This document shows, one piece after another, positions 45,253-53,011 of a stretch of DNA of 64,000 nucleotides. The notes below the pieces were generated by a model. That model was not told the origin of the DNA. It saw nothing but the letters and a program-made list of their open reading frames with translations, and ran no database searches. The DNA is taken from the NCBI GenBank assembly GCA_019638385.1, contig JAHBTW010000005.1, positions 1-64,000 on the forward strand, in the 5' to 3' direction. A program made the translations under genes and the position numbers. This DNA comes from Saprospiraceae bacterium (lineage in GTDB: Bacteria; Bacteroidota; Bacteroidia; Chitinophagales; Saprospiraceae). How positions within the stretch are numbered: the first letter of the stretch is position 1; each line of letters starts with the position of its first letter.

Positions 45253-45717
45253 CTACTTGATCTTTACCTCGCAAACATCAAAAGGCGCCAATGCCGTGCC
45301 GCGCACCTGCGCTTCCGCTTCCACGCGATAAACCGATTGGGCGTTGCGCGACAACTTCGCCGCTTTGGCTAAGCCTCTGAACAGGATATTCTTGTTTCCA
45401 AACTCTTCTATTTCTGATTTCACCAACGTAAACGGCAGTGTGAAATCAATTTCCACAATTTCATCGGCCGGCACTTCGATGTCTTGCACGAGATCAATTT
45501 CTGCCAATTGGTACTCGTCAATGAGCTTGGAGTCGCCGCGTCCGCGCGAGTAACGTTCCACCAATTTCACTTTCACGGAAGTGACGGTTTGGGTGTGCAT
45601 GGTGTGAAAGCGCAGTTTCCCTTCCAGTTCGCCGGCGATTTCATACACCGTTTCAGGGAGCACCAATTCTACCTTGACGCCTTCAATGCCTAACCATTTT
45701 TTTACTTTTCCAAACAT
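45253..45717 (-). CDS. Sporulation-control protein Spo0M-like
   Basis: 154 residues, an arrestin-like beta-sandwich pattern: KVELVLPETVYEIAGELEGKLRF, VTSVKVKLVERYSRGRG, VPADEIVEIDFTLPFTL and VYRVEAEAQVRGTALAPFDVCEVKIK. The Spo0M family occurs in many non-spore-formers with unclear function. Its ATG is directly abutted by a heptamer array, so the 5' leader is made of repeat. It converges with the DUF5615 gene, whose restored frame would end 4 bases away. Confidence 0.75.
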   Translation of the reverse strand: MFGKVKKWLGIEGVKVELVLPETVYEIAGELEGKLRFHTMHTQTVTSVKVKLVERYSRGRGDSKLIDEYQLAEIDLVQDIEVPADEIVEIDFTLPFTLVKSEIEEFGNKNILFRGLAKAAKLSRNAQSVYRVEAEAQVRGTALAPFDVCEVKIK

Positions 45718-45775
45718 GTCAGTTGTGAGTTGTCAGTTGTGAGTTGCCTTTTGCTCATTTGCCTTTTGCTCATTT
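45718..45775 (+). repeat. Heptamer array plus two 15-base units touching a start codon
   Basis: GTCAGTT, GTGAGTT, GTCAGTT, GTGAGTT (45718-45745), then two exact copies of GCCTTTTGCTCATTT (45746-45775). The array begins at the base next to the Spo0M-like ATG. Confidence 0.85.
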
Positions 45776-45804
45776 GCCCTTGATGTCGCTTCGCTCCATC
45801 CGCC

Positions 45805-46278
45805 TCACACCATCCTCCGATGCCAGCTCTCTCCCAACGGCTTTATAAAGCTCGTTTCAAAATCGCCTTTCGTGGCCACTAAGGTATCAAAAACCGGCGT
45901 AGCATCGTTGATGTGTCCTTCGGCGTACAACAGGGCGAATTCCTCCCGCGACACCGTTTCTACCTGCCCTTTGTCCAAATAACTAAACAGCATTCGGTTG
46001 AAAAAGTCGGTATCGTATTCGGCTTGAAGAGATTTGAGAAAGGCTACCGATTTGTCAATGGAGCAACCGCTGGCGCCGGCCAGGCTTTCGTCCACTGCCA
46101 GCACCAAAAACCGGTTGTGTAATACCTCGCCGCTTGCGCGCAATTGCCGGTTGTGGCTCACCCATTGCGTGGCAAACTGCTGCAATTTGTTTTGCACTTC
46201 CGGCGCCTCTGCCTCGCCAAATGGCCGCGCCGCCTGATATATCCACACACGCGCTGTTTCAGGAAAATTATTTATCAT
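45805..46278 (-). CDS. Bacteroidota-conserved small protein (often labelled ABC transporter ATPase)
   Basis: 157 residues from ATG 46278. It matches a family found across Bacteroidota with NNFPETARVWIYQ at the start, GEVLHNRFLVLAVDES and GASGCSIDKSVAFLKSLQ. Databases often label it an ABC transporter ATPase, but there is no Walker A, signature or Walker B motif, so that name is not supported. Function unknown, cytoplasmic. A heptamer array starts two bases upstream of the ATG. Confidence 0.75.
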   Translation of the reverse strand: MINNFPETARVWIYQAARPFGEAEAPEVQNKLQQFATQWVSHNRQLRASGEVLHNRFLVLAVDESLAGASGCSIDKSVAFLKSLQAEYDTDFFNRMLFSYLDKGQVETVSREEFALLYAEGHINDATPVFDTLVATKGDFETSFIKPLGESWHRRMV

Positions 46279-46280
46279 TT

Positions 46281-46308
46281 GTTGTCTGTTGTGAGTTGTC
46301 TGTTGTGC
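46281..46308 (+). repeat. Heptamer array just before a start codon
   Basis: GTTGTCT, GTTGTGA, GTTGTCT, GTTGTGC. On the gene's strand the units resemble those at 45718 (AACWSAC), so two neighbouring genes have related repeat leaders. Confidence 0.8.
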
Positions 46309-46576
46309 AAGACCACCTACCGCGAAATCCAAAACAGACCAGCCCCACGAATGGTTGGATGCGCCCCGGCATATTTGTACAGCTCTATACTTACGGCCAA
46401 AAACCGGCGACCAAAGGATACTCCCCACGGACACAAGAAGCGATTTATGTCTCTTTCTTTTTGCACCCTGCTGCGTTAAAAATGCTCGCCGTAGCTCCGG
46501 CTACGTCTGTGCTTTTTGTCTTGCAGGCCACAAAACAAAGTTGTCATAATTTCACCGCTCGTGCCCGCGGGGAGTA

Positions 46577-46584
46577 TATATTTG
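46577..46584 (+). promoter_or_regulatory. -7 element of tex
   Basis: TATATTTG, 20 bases upstream of ATG 46605, supporting that start over the far-upstream one in the same frame. Confidence 0.5.
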
Positions 46585-46604
46585 CAGCCCAAATTTTTGA
46601 ACGC

Positions 46605-48728
46605 ATGACGAATACCCAAAGCCGAATCATTGCCGACAGGCTGCATCTGCCGCTGAAACCGGTGGAAAACACCCTCGCGCTACTCGCCGAAGGCGCTACC
46701 ATTCCTTTCATTGCCCGCTACCGCAAAGAGGCTACCGGCTCGTTGGATGAGGTGCAAATTGCCGACATTCAAAAAGAGAACAAACGCTTAGACGAACTCG
46801 AAAAACGCCGCGAGGCCATCCTCCACTCCATCGAAGAGCAGGGCCAACTCAGCGACGAACTCCGGCGCCGCATCGAGGCCGCTTTCGACATCAACGAACT
46901 CGAAGACCTTTACCTGCCCTACAAACGCAAGCGCAAAACCCGCGCCTCTGCCGCACGGGAAAAAGGACTGGAGCCGCTCGCACAAGCTATTTTTAACCAA
47001 AACGATCACCGCGTGGAGCGCCTCGCCTCGCCTTTCCTCACCGACGAAGTACCCTCCGTAGAAGAAGCCCTGCAAGGCGCCCGCGACATCATAGCCGAGT
47101 GGATCAACGAGGACGAGCGCGCCCGGCAGATCACCCGCTATGCTTTCGCAAAAGACGCCGTCATTCGCAGCAAAGTGGCCAAAGGCAAAGAACCCGAAGG
47201 CGATAAATACCGCGACTACTTCGACTGGCAGGAGCCGCTCAAAAAATGCCCCTCGCACCGACTGCTCGCCATGCGCCGCGCCGAGGAGGAAGGCATCCTG
47301 CGACTGTTCATCCAACCCGACGAGGAGGCGCTGCTCGCACGCCTTGAACGCCACTTCCTCAAAAGCGACGGCCCCGCTTCCCAACAGGTGAAGGCCGCCC
47401 TGCACGACGGCTACGAACGCCTGCTGGCGCCCTCCATCGAAACGGAGTTTCGGCAAAGCTCCAAAGAGGCCGCCGACAAAGAGGCCATCGAAGTGTTTGC
47501 TACCAACCTGCGCCAACTGCTCCTCGCGCCGCCCCTCGGCGAACGCCGCGTGATGGGCATTGACCCCGGCTTCCGCACGGGCTGCAAGGTAGTGTGCCTT
47601 GATGCCGCCGGCGACCTGCTCTACAACGATACCATCTATCCGAATCCGCCGCAGTCAGACGAGTTCATGGCCAAAAAAACGGTACAAACCTTAGTGGAAA
47701 AATATGCCATTGACGCCATCGCTGTGGGCAACGGCACGGCGGGCCGCGAAACGATGGACCTGCTGCACAGTATCCCGTTTGAGCGGTCGGTGCAGGTGTT
47801 TTCAGTCAACGAAGCGGGCGCTTCCATATATTCGGCGTCGGAAGCCGGGCGCGAGGAATTTCCCAAACACGACCTCACCGTACGAGGGGCAGTGTCCATC
47901 GGTCGGCGCCTCGTGGATCCGCTCGCCGAATTGGTAAAAATAGACCCCAAATCCATCGGCGTGGGGCAGTATCAGCACGATGTCAATCAACCGCTGCTCA
48001 AGGAAATGCTCGATCGGGTAGTGGAAAGTTGTGTCAACAGCGTGGGCATCAATCTCAATACTGCGAGCAAACACCTGCTCACCCACGTCTCCGGGCTGGG
48101 GCCGGCTCTGGCGCAAAACATCGTGGCCTACCGCGCTGAAAACGGCCCATTTCGTTCCCGAAAGTCTTTGCGCAAAGTGCCCCGCCTCGGCGACAAAGCC
48201 TTCGAGCAATCCGCCGGATTCCTGCGCATTCGCGAGGGCGAACACCTCTTGGACAACACCGCCGTTCACCCCGAAAGCTACCCCGTAGTGGAGCAAATGG
48301 CCAAAGACCTCGGCTGTACCGTGGAGGCGTTGCTACAAAAAGCCGAACTGCGCAAGCAAATTGACCTGCGCCGATACGTCACAGAAAAGACCGGCCTGCC
48401 CACGCTGCAAGACATTCTCAAAGAATTGGACAAACCCGGCCTCGACCCCCGCGGTCAGGCGCGCGCATTCGAGTTCGACCGCAGCATCAAAAGCATCGAA
48501 GACCTCCGCATCGGCATGCGGCTGCCCGGTATCGTCAACAACATCACCAACTTTGGCGCATTCGTGGACATCGGCATCAAACAAAGCGGCCTGGTTCACA
48601 TCTCCCAAATCGCCGACCGATTTGTAAAAAACCCCGCCGATGTGCTGAGCCTCAATCAGGAAGTGATGGCCAAGGTGGTGGATATAGATTTGGCGCGGGG
48701 GCGGGTGCAGTTGTCGCTGAAGGAGTAG
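46605..48728 (+). CDS. tex: Tex-family RNA-binding transcription accessory protein
   Basis: 707 residues from ATG 46605; the frame is open for 157 more codons upstream but that part is unconserved and precedes the promoter. Tex N-terminal helical region (1-190: LAEGATIPFIARYRKEATGSLDE), a YqgF-like domain (from about 315: VMGIDPGFRTGCKVV, AVGNGTAGRET), helix-hairpin-helix repeats (GINLNTASKHLLTHVSGLGP) and an S1 RNA-binding domain (about 637-707: LPGIVNNITNFGAFVDIGIKQSGLVHIS). Binds RNA and influences transcription and ribosome-related functions. Confidence 0.93.
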   Translation: MTNTQSRIIADRLHLPLKPVENTLALLAEGATIPFIARYRKEATGSLDEVQIADIQKENKRLDELEKRREAILHSIEEQGQLSDELRRRIEAAFDINELEDLYLPYKRKRKTRASAAREKGLEPLAQAIFNQNDHRVERLASPFLTDEVPSVEEALQGARDIIAEWINEDERARQITRYAFAKDAVIRSKVAKGKEPEGDKYRDYFDWQEPLKKCPSHRLLAMRRAEEEGILRLFIQPDEEALLARLERHFLKSDGPASQQVKAALHDGYERLLAPSIETEFRQSSKEAADKEAIEVFATNLRQLLLAPPLGERRVMGIDPGFRTGCKVVCLDAAGDLLYNDTIYPNPPQSDEFMAKKTVQTLVEKYAIDAIAVGNGTAGRETMDLLHSIPFERSVQVFSVNEAGASIYSASEAGREEFPKHDLTVRGAVSIGRRLVDPLAELVKIDPKSIGVGQYQHDVNQPLLKEMLDRVVESCVNSVGINLNTASKHLLTHVSGLGPALAQNIVAYRAENGPFRSRKSLRKVPRLGDKAFEQSAGFLRIREGEHLLDNTAVHPESYPVVEQMAKDLGCTVEALLQKAELRKQIDLRRYVTEKTGLPTLQDILKELDKPGLDPRGQARAFEFDRSIKSIEDLRIGMRLPGIVNNITNFGAFVDIGIKQSGLVHISQIADRFVKNPADVLSLNQEVMAKVVDIDLARGRVQLSLKE

Positions 48729-48738
48729 CTGCTTTGCG

Positions 48739-49565
48739 TCAGGAAGAGTATCCCTGCAAATCGCTGTCTAACGACCCAATATGTACGGAATATGATGGGA
48801 ACGTCGCTGCTTGTTGTTCCCAAGTTTTTATGATGGTATGATCGCCTAGGCTGATTTGCCCGGAGGCGCTATTCGGAAAATCTTTCAACCAGGAAATCAA
48901 ATCATCCATACTGGGAAGGGAAAGAATTTTCCAGGGAGCATTCCCCTCATGCGCTTTTGTCACTTGCTCCACAAACTTTTGAGCAAATGCACGTCGTTGA
49001 TTCCCGTTTATTTGGTTGTTATTGACAATCAGGTTGCCCGTTTCAAAAATAGTGGCCACCGGTAACATAAACGAGTCCTGGTTTTCGATAAAACGGCCTG
49101 CTGATCGGAGCATATAATTTGTGGGGTATTTCTGCCTCGTGCAAAGTTGTTGTACGCCACCCGAATATCCGAATTGCCTGCCGGGGCAGGCTCAACGGCT
49201 TCATAAAGGATGTGGCTTTCGGTAGAATGGGAACAAACTTCACGCCGGATATGAAGCGCCTCGTCTTCTCTCACTTCAAACTCCATTTCTAAATGGCCGT
49301 ACTCTGATGCAGAATTCTGATAACTGAATGTGAAGGTATGCTGTCCTCTCAAAGACAAATCCGCAATACGCCCCGTACCACTTTTTCGTCGCTATTGGCC
49401 AAATACTGCAACGCAGACAGTTTTTGTCCCTGCGCAATCCAAGTGCCTCAATGATGTTGCTCTTGCCGGATGCATTGGCGCCGACCAATATCGTCAATGC
49501 CGACAAGGGCAAATCTGCGCTTGCCGATAACTCTTAAAGTCTCGTACGCTTATTGTTTTGGCCAT
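48739..49565 (-). pseudogene. Multiply frameshifted AAA/ABC-type ATPase gene
   Basis: The start is MAKTISVRDFKS at 49565. Pieces in different frames then follow in order: ELSASADLPLSALTILVGANASGKSNIIEAL (Walker A GANASGKS), WIAQGQKLSALQYLANSDEKVVRG, IADLSLRGQHTFTFSYQNSASEY and LRSAGRFIENQDSF, ending GSLDSDLQGYSS. At least four frame changes are needed, some beside short homopolymer runs. No Walker B or signature motif remains, so the 3' half of a typical ATPase is missing. A promoter element is still present upstream. Confidence 0.75.
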
Positions 49566-49585
49566 GTTGCTTACATTGTTCTTTG

Positions 49586-49593
49586 CAAATTTA
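49586..49593 (-). promoter_or_regulatory. -7 element of the ATPase pseudogene
   Basis: The reverse strand reads TAAATTTG, 20 bases upstream of the ATG at 49565. Confidence 0.4.
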
Positions 49594-49656
49594 AAGGGTT
49601 TTTCGATGCCCTACGACTTTTTCTCGCCCCCTAACGCACGCTCAAATCCGGCGAAC

Positions 49657-49698
49657 GCCCTATGCTCTATACCCTACCCTATGCTCTATGCCCTACAC
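49657..49698 (+). repeat. Heptamer array spanning the stop codon of the DAHP synthase gene
   Basis: Six 7-base units: GCCCTAT, GCTCTAT, ACCCTAC, CCTATGC, TCTATGC, CCTACAC. The stop codon of the reverse-strand gene (49693-49695) lies in the last unit. Confidence 0.7.
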
Positions 49699-50775
49699 CG
49701 CCTCTCCATGCAACACTTTCGATTGCTGCTTGATAGACTCCTCGTGAATGGCCCGCAACACCATTTCTACAAAGTCATCGCTGAGGCCCTGCGTGCGCGC
49801 TTTGGCCGTGGCGCGCTCCACGATTTCATTCCAGCGGGCAGGCTGCACAATGGCGATGTTGTTGCGCTTTTTGTACTCGCCGATGCCTTGCGCCAGTTTC
49901 ATACGCTGGGCCAGCATTTGGAAAAGCTCTTCGTCAATGTCGTCAATCTGATGGCGCAGGTGGTCAATGTTTTGCAGGAATGCAGGATCTTCAGCCCCCG
50001 ACTCGCGGAAGTGCAATTGTTGGGTGAGCAGACCGTATTGAGCAGGCGTGATTTGTTGTGCGGCATCGCTCCAGGCCGCGTCGGGGGTGGGGTGTACCTC
50101 CGTCATGAGGCCGTCGTAATTGAAATCCAACGCCTGTTGGGCCACGGCTTGCAAGGTGTCGCGGCGGCCGCAGATGTGACTGTTGTCGCACAGGATGGGC
50201 AGATCGGGAAACAGCCGTTTGAGTTCGATGGGAATTTGCCAGCGCGGCACATTGCGGTAGCGGGTTTCGCCATGGTGCGAAAAGCCCCGGTGTATGACGG
50301 CGATGCGCCGGATACCCGCTTTATAGACGCGTTCAATGGCGCCGATCCAGAGCTTGAGGTCCGGGTTGACGGGGTTTTTAATCAGCACCGGAATATCCAC
50401 CCCGGCCAATGCGTCGGCTACTTCCTGCACGCTGAAGGGGTTCACGGTGGTGCGGGCGCCGATCCAGAGCACATCTATGCCGTATTTGAGCGCTTCAAAA
50501 ACGTGTTGCGTATTGGCCACCTCGGTGGTGGTGCGCAGTCCGGTTTCTTCTTTCACGCGGCGCAGCCAGGCTAATCCGGGCGTGCCGATGCCTTCAAATT
50601 CGCCGGGGCGGGTGCGGGGTTTCCAGATGCCGGCGCGGAAGAGGTCAATGCCTTGCGGGGCCAGTTCGCGAGCGGTTTGAAGCACCTGCTCTTCGGTTTC
50701 GGCGCTGCACGGCCCGGCGATGAGCAGCGGGCGTTTGTGTTCGGCGCCGAGGATGGGTTGGAAATTCATGGTCAT
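49693..50775 (-). CDS. Bifunctional DAHP synthase / chorismate mutase
   Basis: 360 residues. Residues 1-250 are a type I (KDPG-like) DAHP synthase: LLIAGPCSAE, FRAGIWKPRTRP, TTTEVANTQHV, VLIKNPVNPDLKLWIGA and CDNSHICGRR. The last 100 are an AroQ-type chorismate mutase: IDHLRHQIDDIDEELFQML, RMKLAQGIGEYKK, FVEMVLRAIHEESIKQQ. It joins the first shikimate-pathway step with conversion of chorismate to prephenate; in such fusions the mutase part also mediates feedback. Last gene of the aromatic operon, 12 bases after tyrA. The stop codon is contributed by a heptamer array. Confidence 0.93.
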   Translation of the reverse strand: MTMNFQPILGAEHKRPLLIAGPCSAETEEQVLQTARELAPQGIDLFRAGIWKPRTRPGEFEGIGTPGLAWLRRVKEETGLRTTTEVANTQHVFEALKYGIDVLWIGARTTVNPFSVQEVADALAGVDIPVLIKNPVNPDLKLWIGAIERVYKAGIRRIAVIHRGFSHHGETRYRNVPRWQIPIELKRLFPDLPILCDNSHICGRRDTLQAVAQQALDFNYDGLMTEVHPTPDAAWSDAAQQITPAQYGLLTQQLHFRESGAEDPAFLQNIDHLRHQIDDIDEELFQMLAQRMKLAQGIGEYKKRNNIAIVQPARWNEIVERATAKARTQGLSDDFVEMVLRAIHEESIKQQSKVLHGEAV

Positions 50776-50787
50776 AACGGTGAAATT

Positions 50788-51627
50788 TTAAGAGATGATT
50801 TTGCGAATGGCGTTCGCTTCCTCCATCAGTTGGTAAAACGCGGAAAAATCCTTTTTGATGAGCAGGCTGCGAAAGCGCGATAATTGACTAATGTGTTCGT
50901 CCAGTACATCGAGTACGTTGTCCCGGTTTTGCCGGAATATCGGCGCCCACATATCGGGCGAACTTTTGGCCAAACGAACGGTGGAACTAAAGCCCCCGCT
51001 CGCCAGCTCGAAAATGCGGTCTTCGTCTTTTTCTTTGGCCAACACGGTGAGTGCCAGTGCAAAAGAACTGATGTGCGAAATGTGCGACACATACGCGGTA
51101 TGCACATCGTGCGCGGCGGCATCCAGATAAACGACCTGCATGGGGATGGAGTGAAAGAGCCGCTCGGCTGTTTCCACGGCGTCGGGGTCGCTGTGTTCCG
51201 TATCGCACAGCACGGTACACTTGCCGTCGAACAAATTGGGTACTGCCGCCTCCGGCCCGGAATACTCCGTACCCGCCATCGGGTGCGCCGCCACAAACCG
51301 GCCCCGGCGCGGGTGCTGCCGCAGTGCTTCTACCACCGCCGTTTTGGTGGAACCAACTTCGATGATGACTTGCTGTTCGGCCAGGTCGAGCAGGCGCGGC
51401 GCCAGTTCTACAATGACATCTACCGGCGTAGCGAGGATGACAACATCGGCTTGCGCCACCGCTTCCGCTAAAGGCAATGCATCATCTATCAGCCGGCGGC
51501 GCAGGGCTTTGTCAATGTTGTCGGGGTTCTTATCCACGCCGATGATGCGCTGCGCAAAGCCGTTTTCCTTGAGCGTAATGGCGAGCGAGCCGCCGATGAG
51601 TCCGATGCCGACGATCGCGATGGTCAT
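50788..51627 (-). CDS. tyrA: Prephenate dehydrogenase
   Basis: 279 residues from ATG 51627, which overlaps the aminotransferase stop (ATGA). The Rossmann start is IAIVGIGLIGGSLA; GVDKNPDN, VVILATPVDVI and VGSTKTAVVEA follow, then FVAAHPMAGTEYSGP (catalytic His region) and HISHISSFALA. NAD-dependent conversion of prephenate to 4-hydroxyphenylpyruvate for tyrosine. The frame is open far upstream only as a shadow of the aminotransferase gene. Third gene of the operon. Confidence 0.93.
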   Translation of the reverse strand: MTIAIVGIGLIGGSLAITLKENGFAQRIIGVDKNPDNIDKALRRRLIDDALPLAEAVAQADVVILATPVDVIVELAPRLLDLAEQQVIIEVGSTKTAVVEALRQHPRRGRFVAAHPMAGTEYSGPEAAVPNLFDGKCTVLCDTEHSDPDAVETAERLFHSIPMQVVYLDAAAHDVHTAYVSHISHISSFALALTVLAKEKDEDRIFELASGGFSSTVRLAKSSPDMWAPIFRQNRDNVLDVLDEHISQLSRFRSLLIKKDFSAFYQLMEEANAIRKIIS

Positions 51628-52895
51628 GGCTTCGGATGTTTCGCGGAACTCCGTTCCGCGTGCAGGAGTATCTCTGTGCCATTCGCGGAACGGAGTTCCG
51701 CGCCACTGCCACGAATGCGCCGCAGCGCCTCCTCCAGCAGCGCCCCGTCGCTGCACAGCGATACGCGGATGTACCGCTCGCCCCGGCTGCCGAAAATGCC
51801 CCCCGGCGTGAGGAACACAAGCGCTTCCTGCAACACGCGATCCGACAGTTCGTATCCATCGGCATACCCGTCGGGAATCGCTGCCCACACAAACATGCCG
51901 CACTGTCCGGCTTCCCAACGACAACCGAGCAGGCGCAGTATTTCATACACATACGCCCGACGTTCGCGATACACGGCGTTGAGTTGGGCGTACCATTCCG
52001 GAGAACTTTGCAGAGCGTGCGCAGCGGCCAATTGCAGCGGTTTGAACATGCCCGAATCCATGTTGCTCTTGAAGCGCAATACCTCTCGCAAATAGTCGGC
52101 CCTACCGGCCAACACACCCACGCGCCAGCCGGCCATGTTGTTGCTTTTGCTCAAAGAGTTGAGTTCCAACGCCACGTCTTTAGCGCCTTCTTCTGCCAGT
52201 ATGCTCGCCGGGTTGTCGTTGAGGATAAAGGCGTAAGGGTTGTCATTGACGAGCAGGATGCGGTGCGCTTTCGCGAAAGCGATCAGTTTTTGAAAAAAGT
52301 CCGAAGCGGCTACGACGCCGGTGGGCATATTGGGGTAGTTGACCCACATAATTTTGACCCGGCTGATGTCGCGCTGCGCCAGGGCATCAAGGTCGGGCAG
52401 CCAACCCTGTTCGGACAGCAATTCATATTCTACCGGTTCGGCGCCCGCCAGCATAGTGGCCGCACGGTAAGTGGGGTAGCCGGGATTGGGTACGAGCGCC
52501 TGATCGTCTTCGCTGAGATAGGTCATGGCGATGTGTACAATGCCTTCTTTAGAGCCGATGAGGGGCAGCACTTCGTTGTCGGGATTAAGAGAAACGCCGA
52601 ACCAACGCAGGTACCACTGTGCAAAAGCCTGCCGCAATTCGGGAATGCCGGCATAGCTCTGATAGCTGTGGGTGTGGCGCTCGCGGCTGTGCTGCACGAG
52701 GGTTTCTATCGTTTCGGGCGCGGGCGGCAAGTCGGGACTGCCGATGCCGAGGTTGATGACATCGCGGCCCGCAGCCCGCATCTGCGCGATTTCCCGCAGC
52801 TTGGCGGAGAAGTAATATTCATTAATACCCGACAGGCGCCGTGCCGGTTGGATGACCGGGGGCTGTGCTGCGAGTGGATTTTTTTGTCGAATCAT
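51624..52895 (-). CDS. Class I/II aminotransferase, probably for aromatic amino acids
   Basis: 423 residues. PLP-fold type I: INLGIGSPDLPPAPETIE, SYAGIPELRQAFAQWY, VPNPGYPTYR, VNYPNMPTGVV, NDNPYAFI, LNSLSKSNNMAGWRVG (PLP Lys near 248) and GSRGERYIRVSL with the substrate-binding Arg. The family also includes LL-diaminopimelate and aspartate aminotransferases; the operon with pheA and tyrA points to the final transamination of phenylpyruvate and hydroxyphenylpyruvate. The last 25 or so residues (GAELRSANGTEILLHAERS) are encoded by a pair of palindromic repeats, an unusual tail. Confidence 0.85.
   Translation of the reverse strand: MIRQKNPLAAQPPVIQPARRLSGINEYYFSAKLREIAQMRAAGRDVINLGIGSPDLPPAPETIETLVQHSRERHTHSYQSYAGIPELRQAFAQWYLRWFGVSLNPDNEVLPLIGSKEGIVHIAMTYLSEDDQALVPNPGYPTYRAATMLAGAEPVEYELLSEQGWLPDLDALAQRDISRVKIMWVNYPNMPTGVVAASDFFQKLIAFAKAHRILLVNDNPYAFILNDNPASILAEEGAKDVALELNSLSKSNNMAGWRVGVLAGRADYLREVLRFKSNMDSGMFKPLQLAAAHALQSSPEWYAQLNAVYRERRAYVYEILRLLGCRWEAGQCGMFVWAAIPDGYADGYELSDRVLQEALVFLTPGGIFGSRGERYIRVSLCSDGALLEEALRRIRGSGAELRSANGTEILLHAERSSAKHPKP
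51642..51702 (+). repeat. Two opposed 19-base palindromic repeats in the aminotransferase 3' end
   Basis: CGCGGAAC TCC GTTCCGCG at 51642-51660 and its reverse complement (loop GGA) at 51684-51702. Each copy is an 8-base stem with a 3-base loop; the two copies can also pair with each other. Confidence 0.9.
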
Positions 52896-52925
52896 GGTGT
52901 CAATTCATTTTTGGTTTTCCCGCCC

Positions 52926-52992
52926 GTAGAGACGTTGCAGTGCAACGTCTCTGCATTCGCGCGGTAGAGACGTTGCACTGCAACATCTCTAC
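52926..52992 (+). repeat. Two 29-base palindromes between pheA and the aminotransferase gene
   Basis: Copies at 52926-52954 and 52964-52992, each GTAGAGACGTTGCA-type arms around an AGT or ACT centre. They occupy most of the 116-base gap inside the aromatic operon. Very similar words occur between genes in many cyanobacteria and Bacteroidota (recognised from memory). Confidence 0.85.
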
Positions 52993-53011
52993 ACCCGCAT
53001 CTGCGCCGTGA

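Larger units (their letters stand above)
46279..46604. other. Gap between the divergent small protein and tex
   Basis: 326 bases. It holds the heptamer array, a small hairpin (GTAGC TCCG GCTAC, about 46489-46502) and the tex -7 element. The forward frame is open here but codes for nothing recognisable. Confidence 0.5.

Noticed and set aside
46134..46604. 157-codon N-terminal extension of Tex
   Set aside because: It overlaps the divergent gene and precedes the tex promoter; Tex proteins start at MTNTQSRI.
49558..50574. Long forward open frame (338 codons) opposite the DAHP synthase gene
   Set aside because: It is the antisense shadow of a clearly conserved enzyme; its residues show no domain.
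51636..52967. Long forward open frame (443 codons) opposite the aminotransferase gene
   Set aside because: Shadow of a gene with full PLP-fold motifs; the product has the His/Arg/Val bias of antisense frames.
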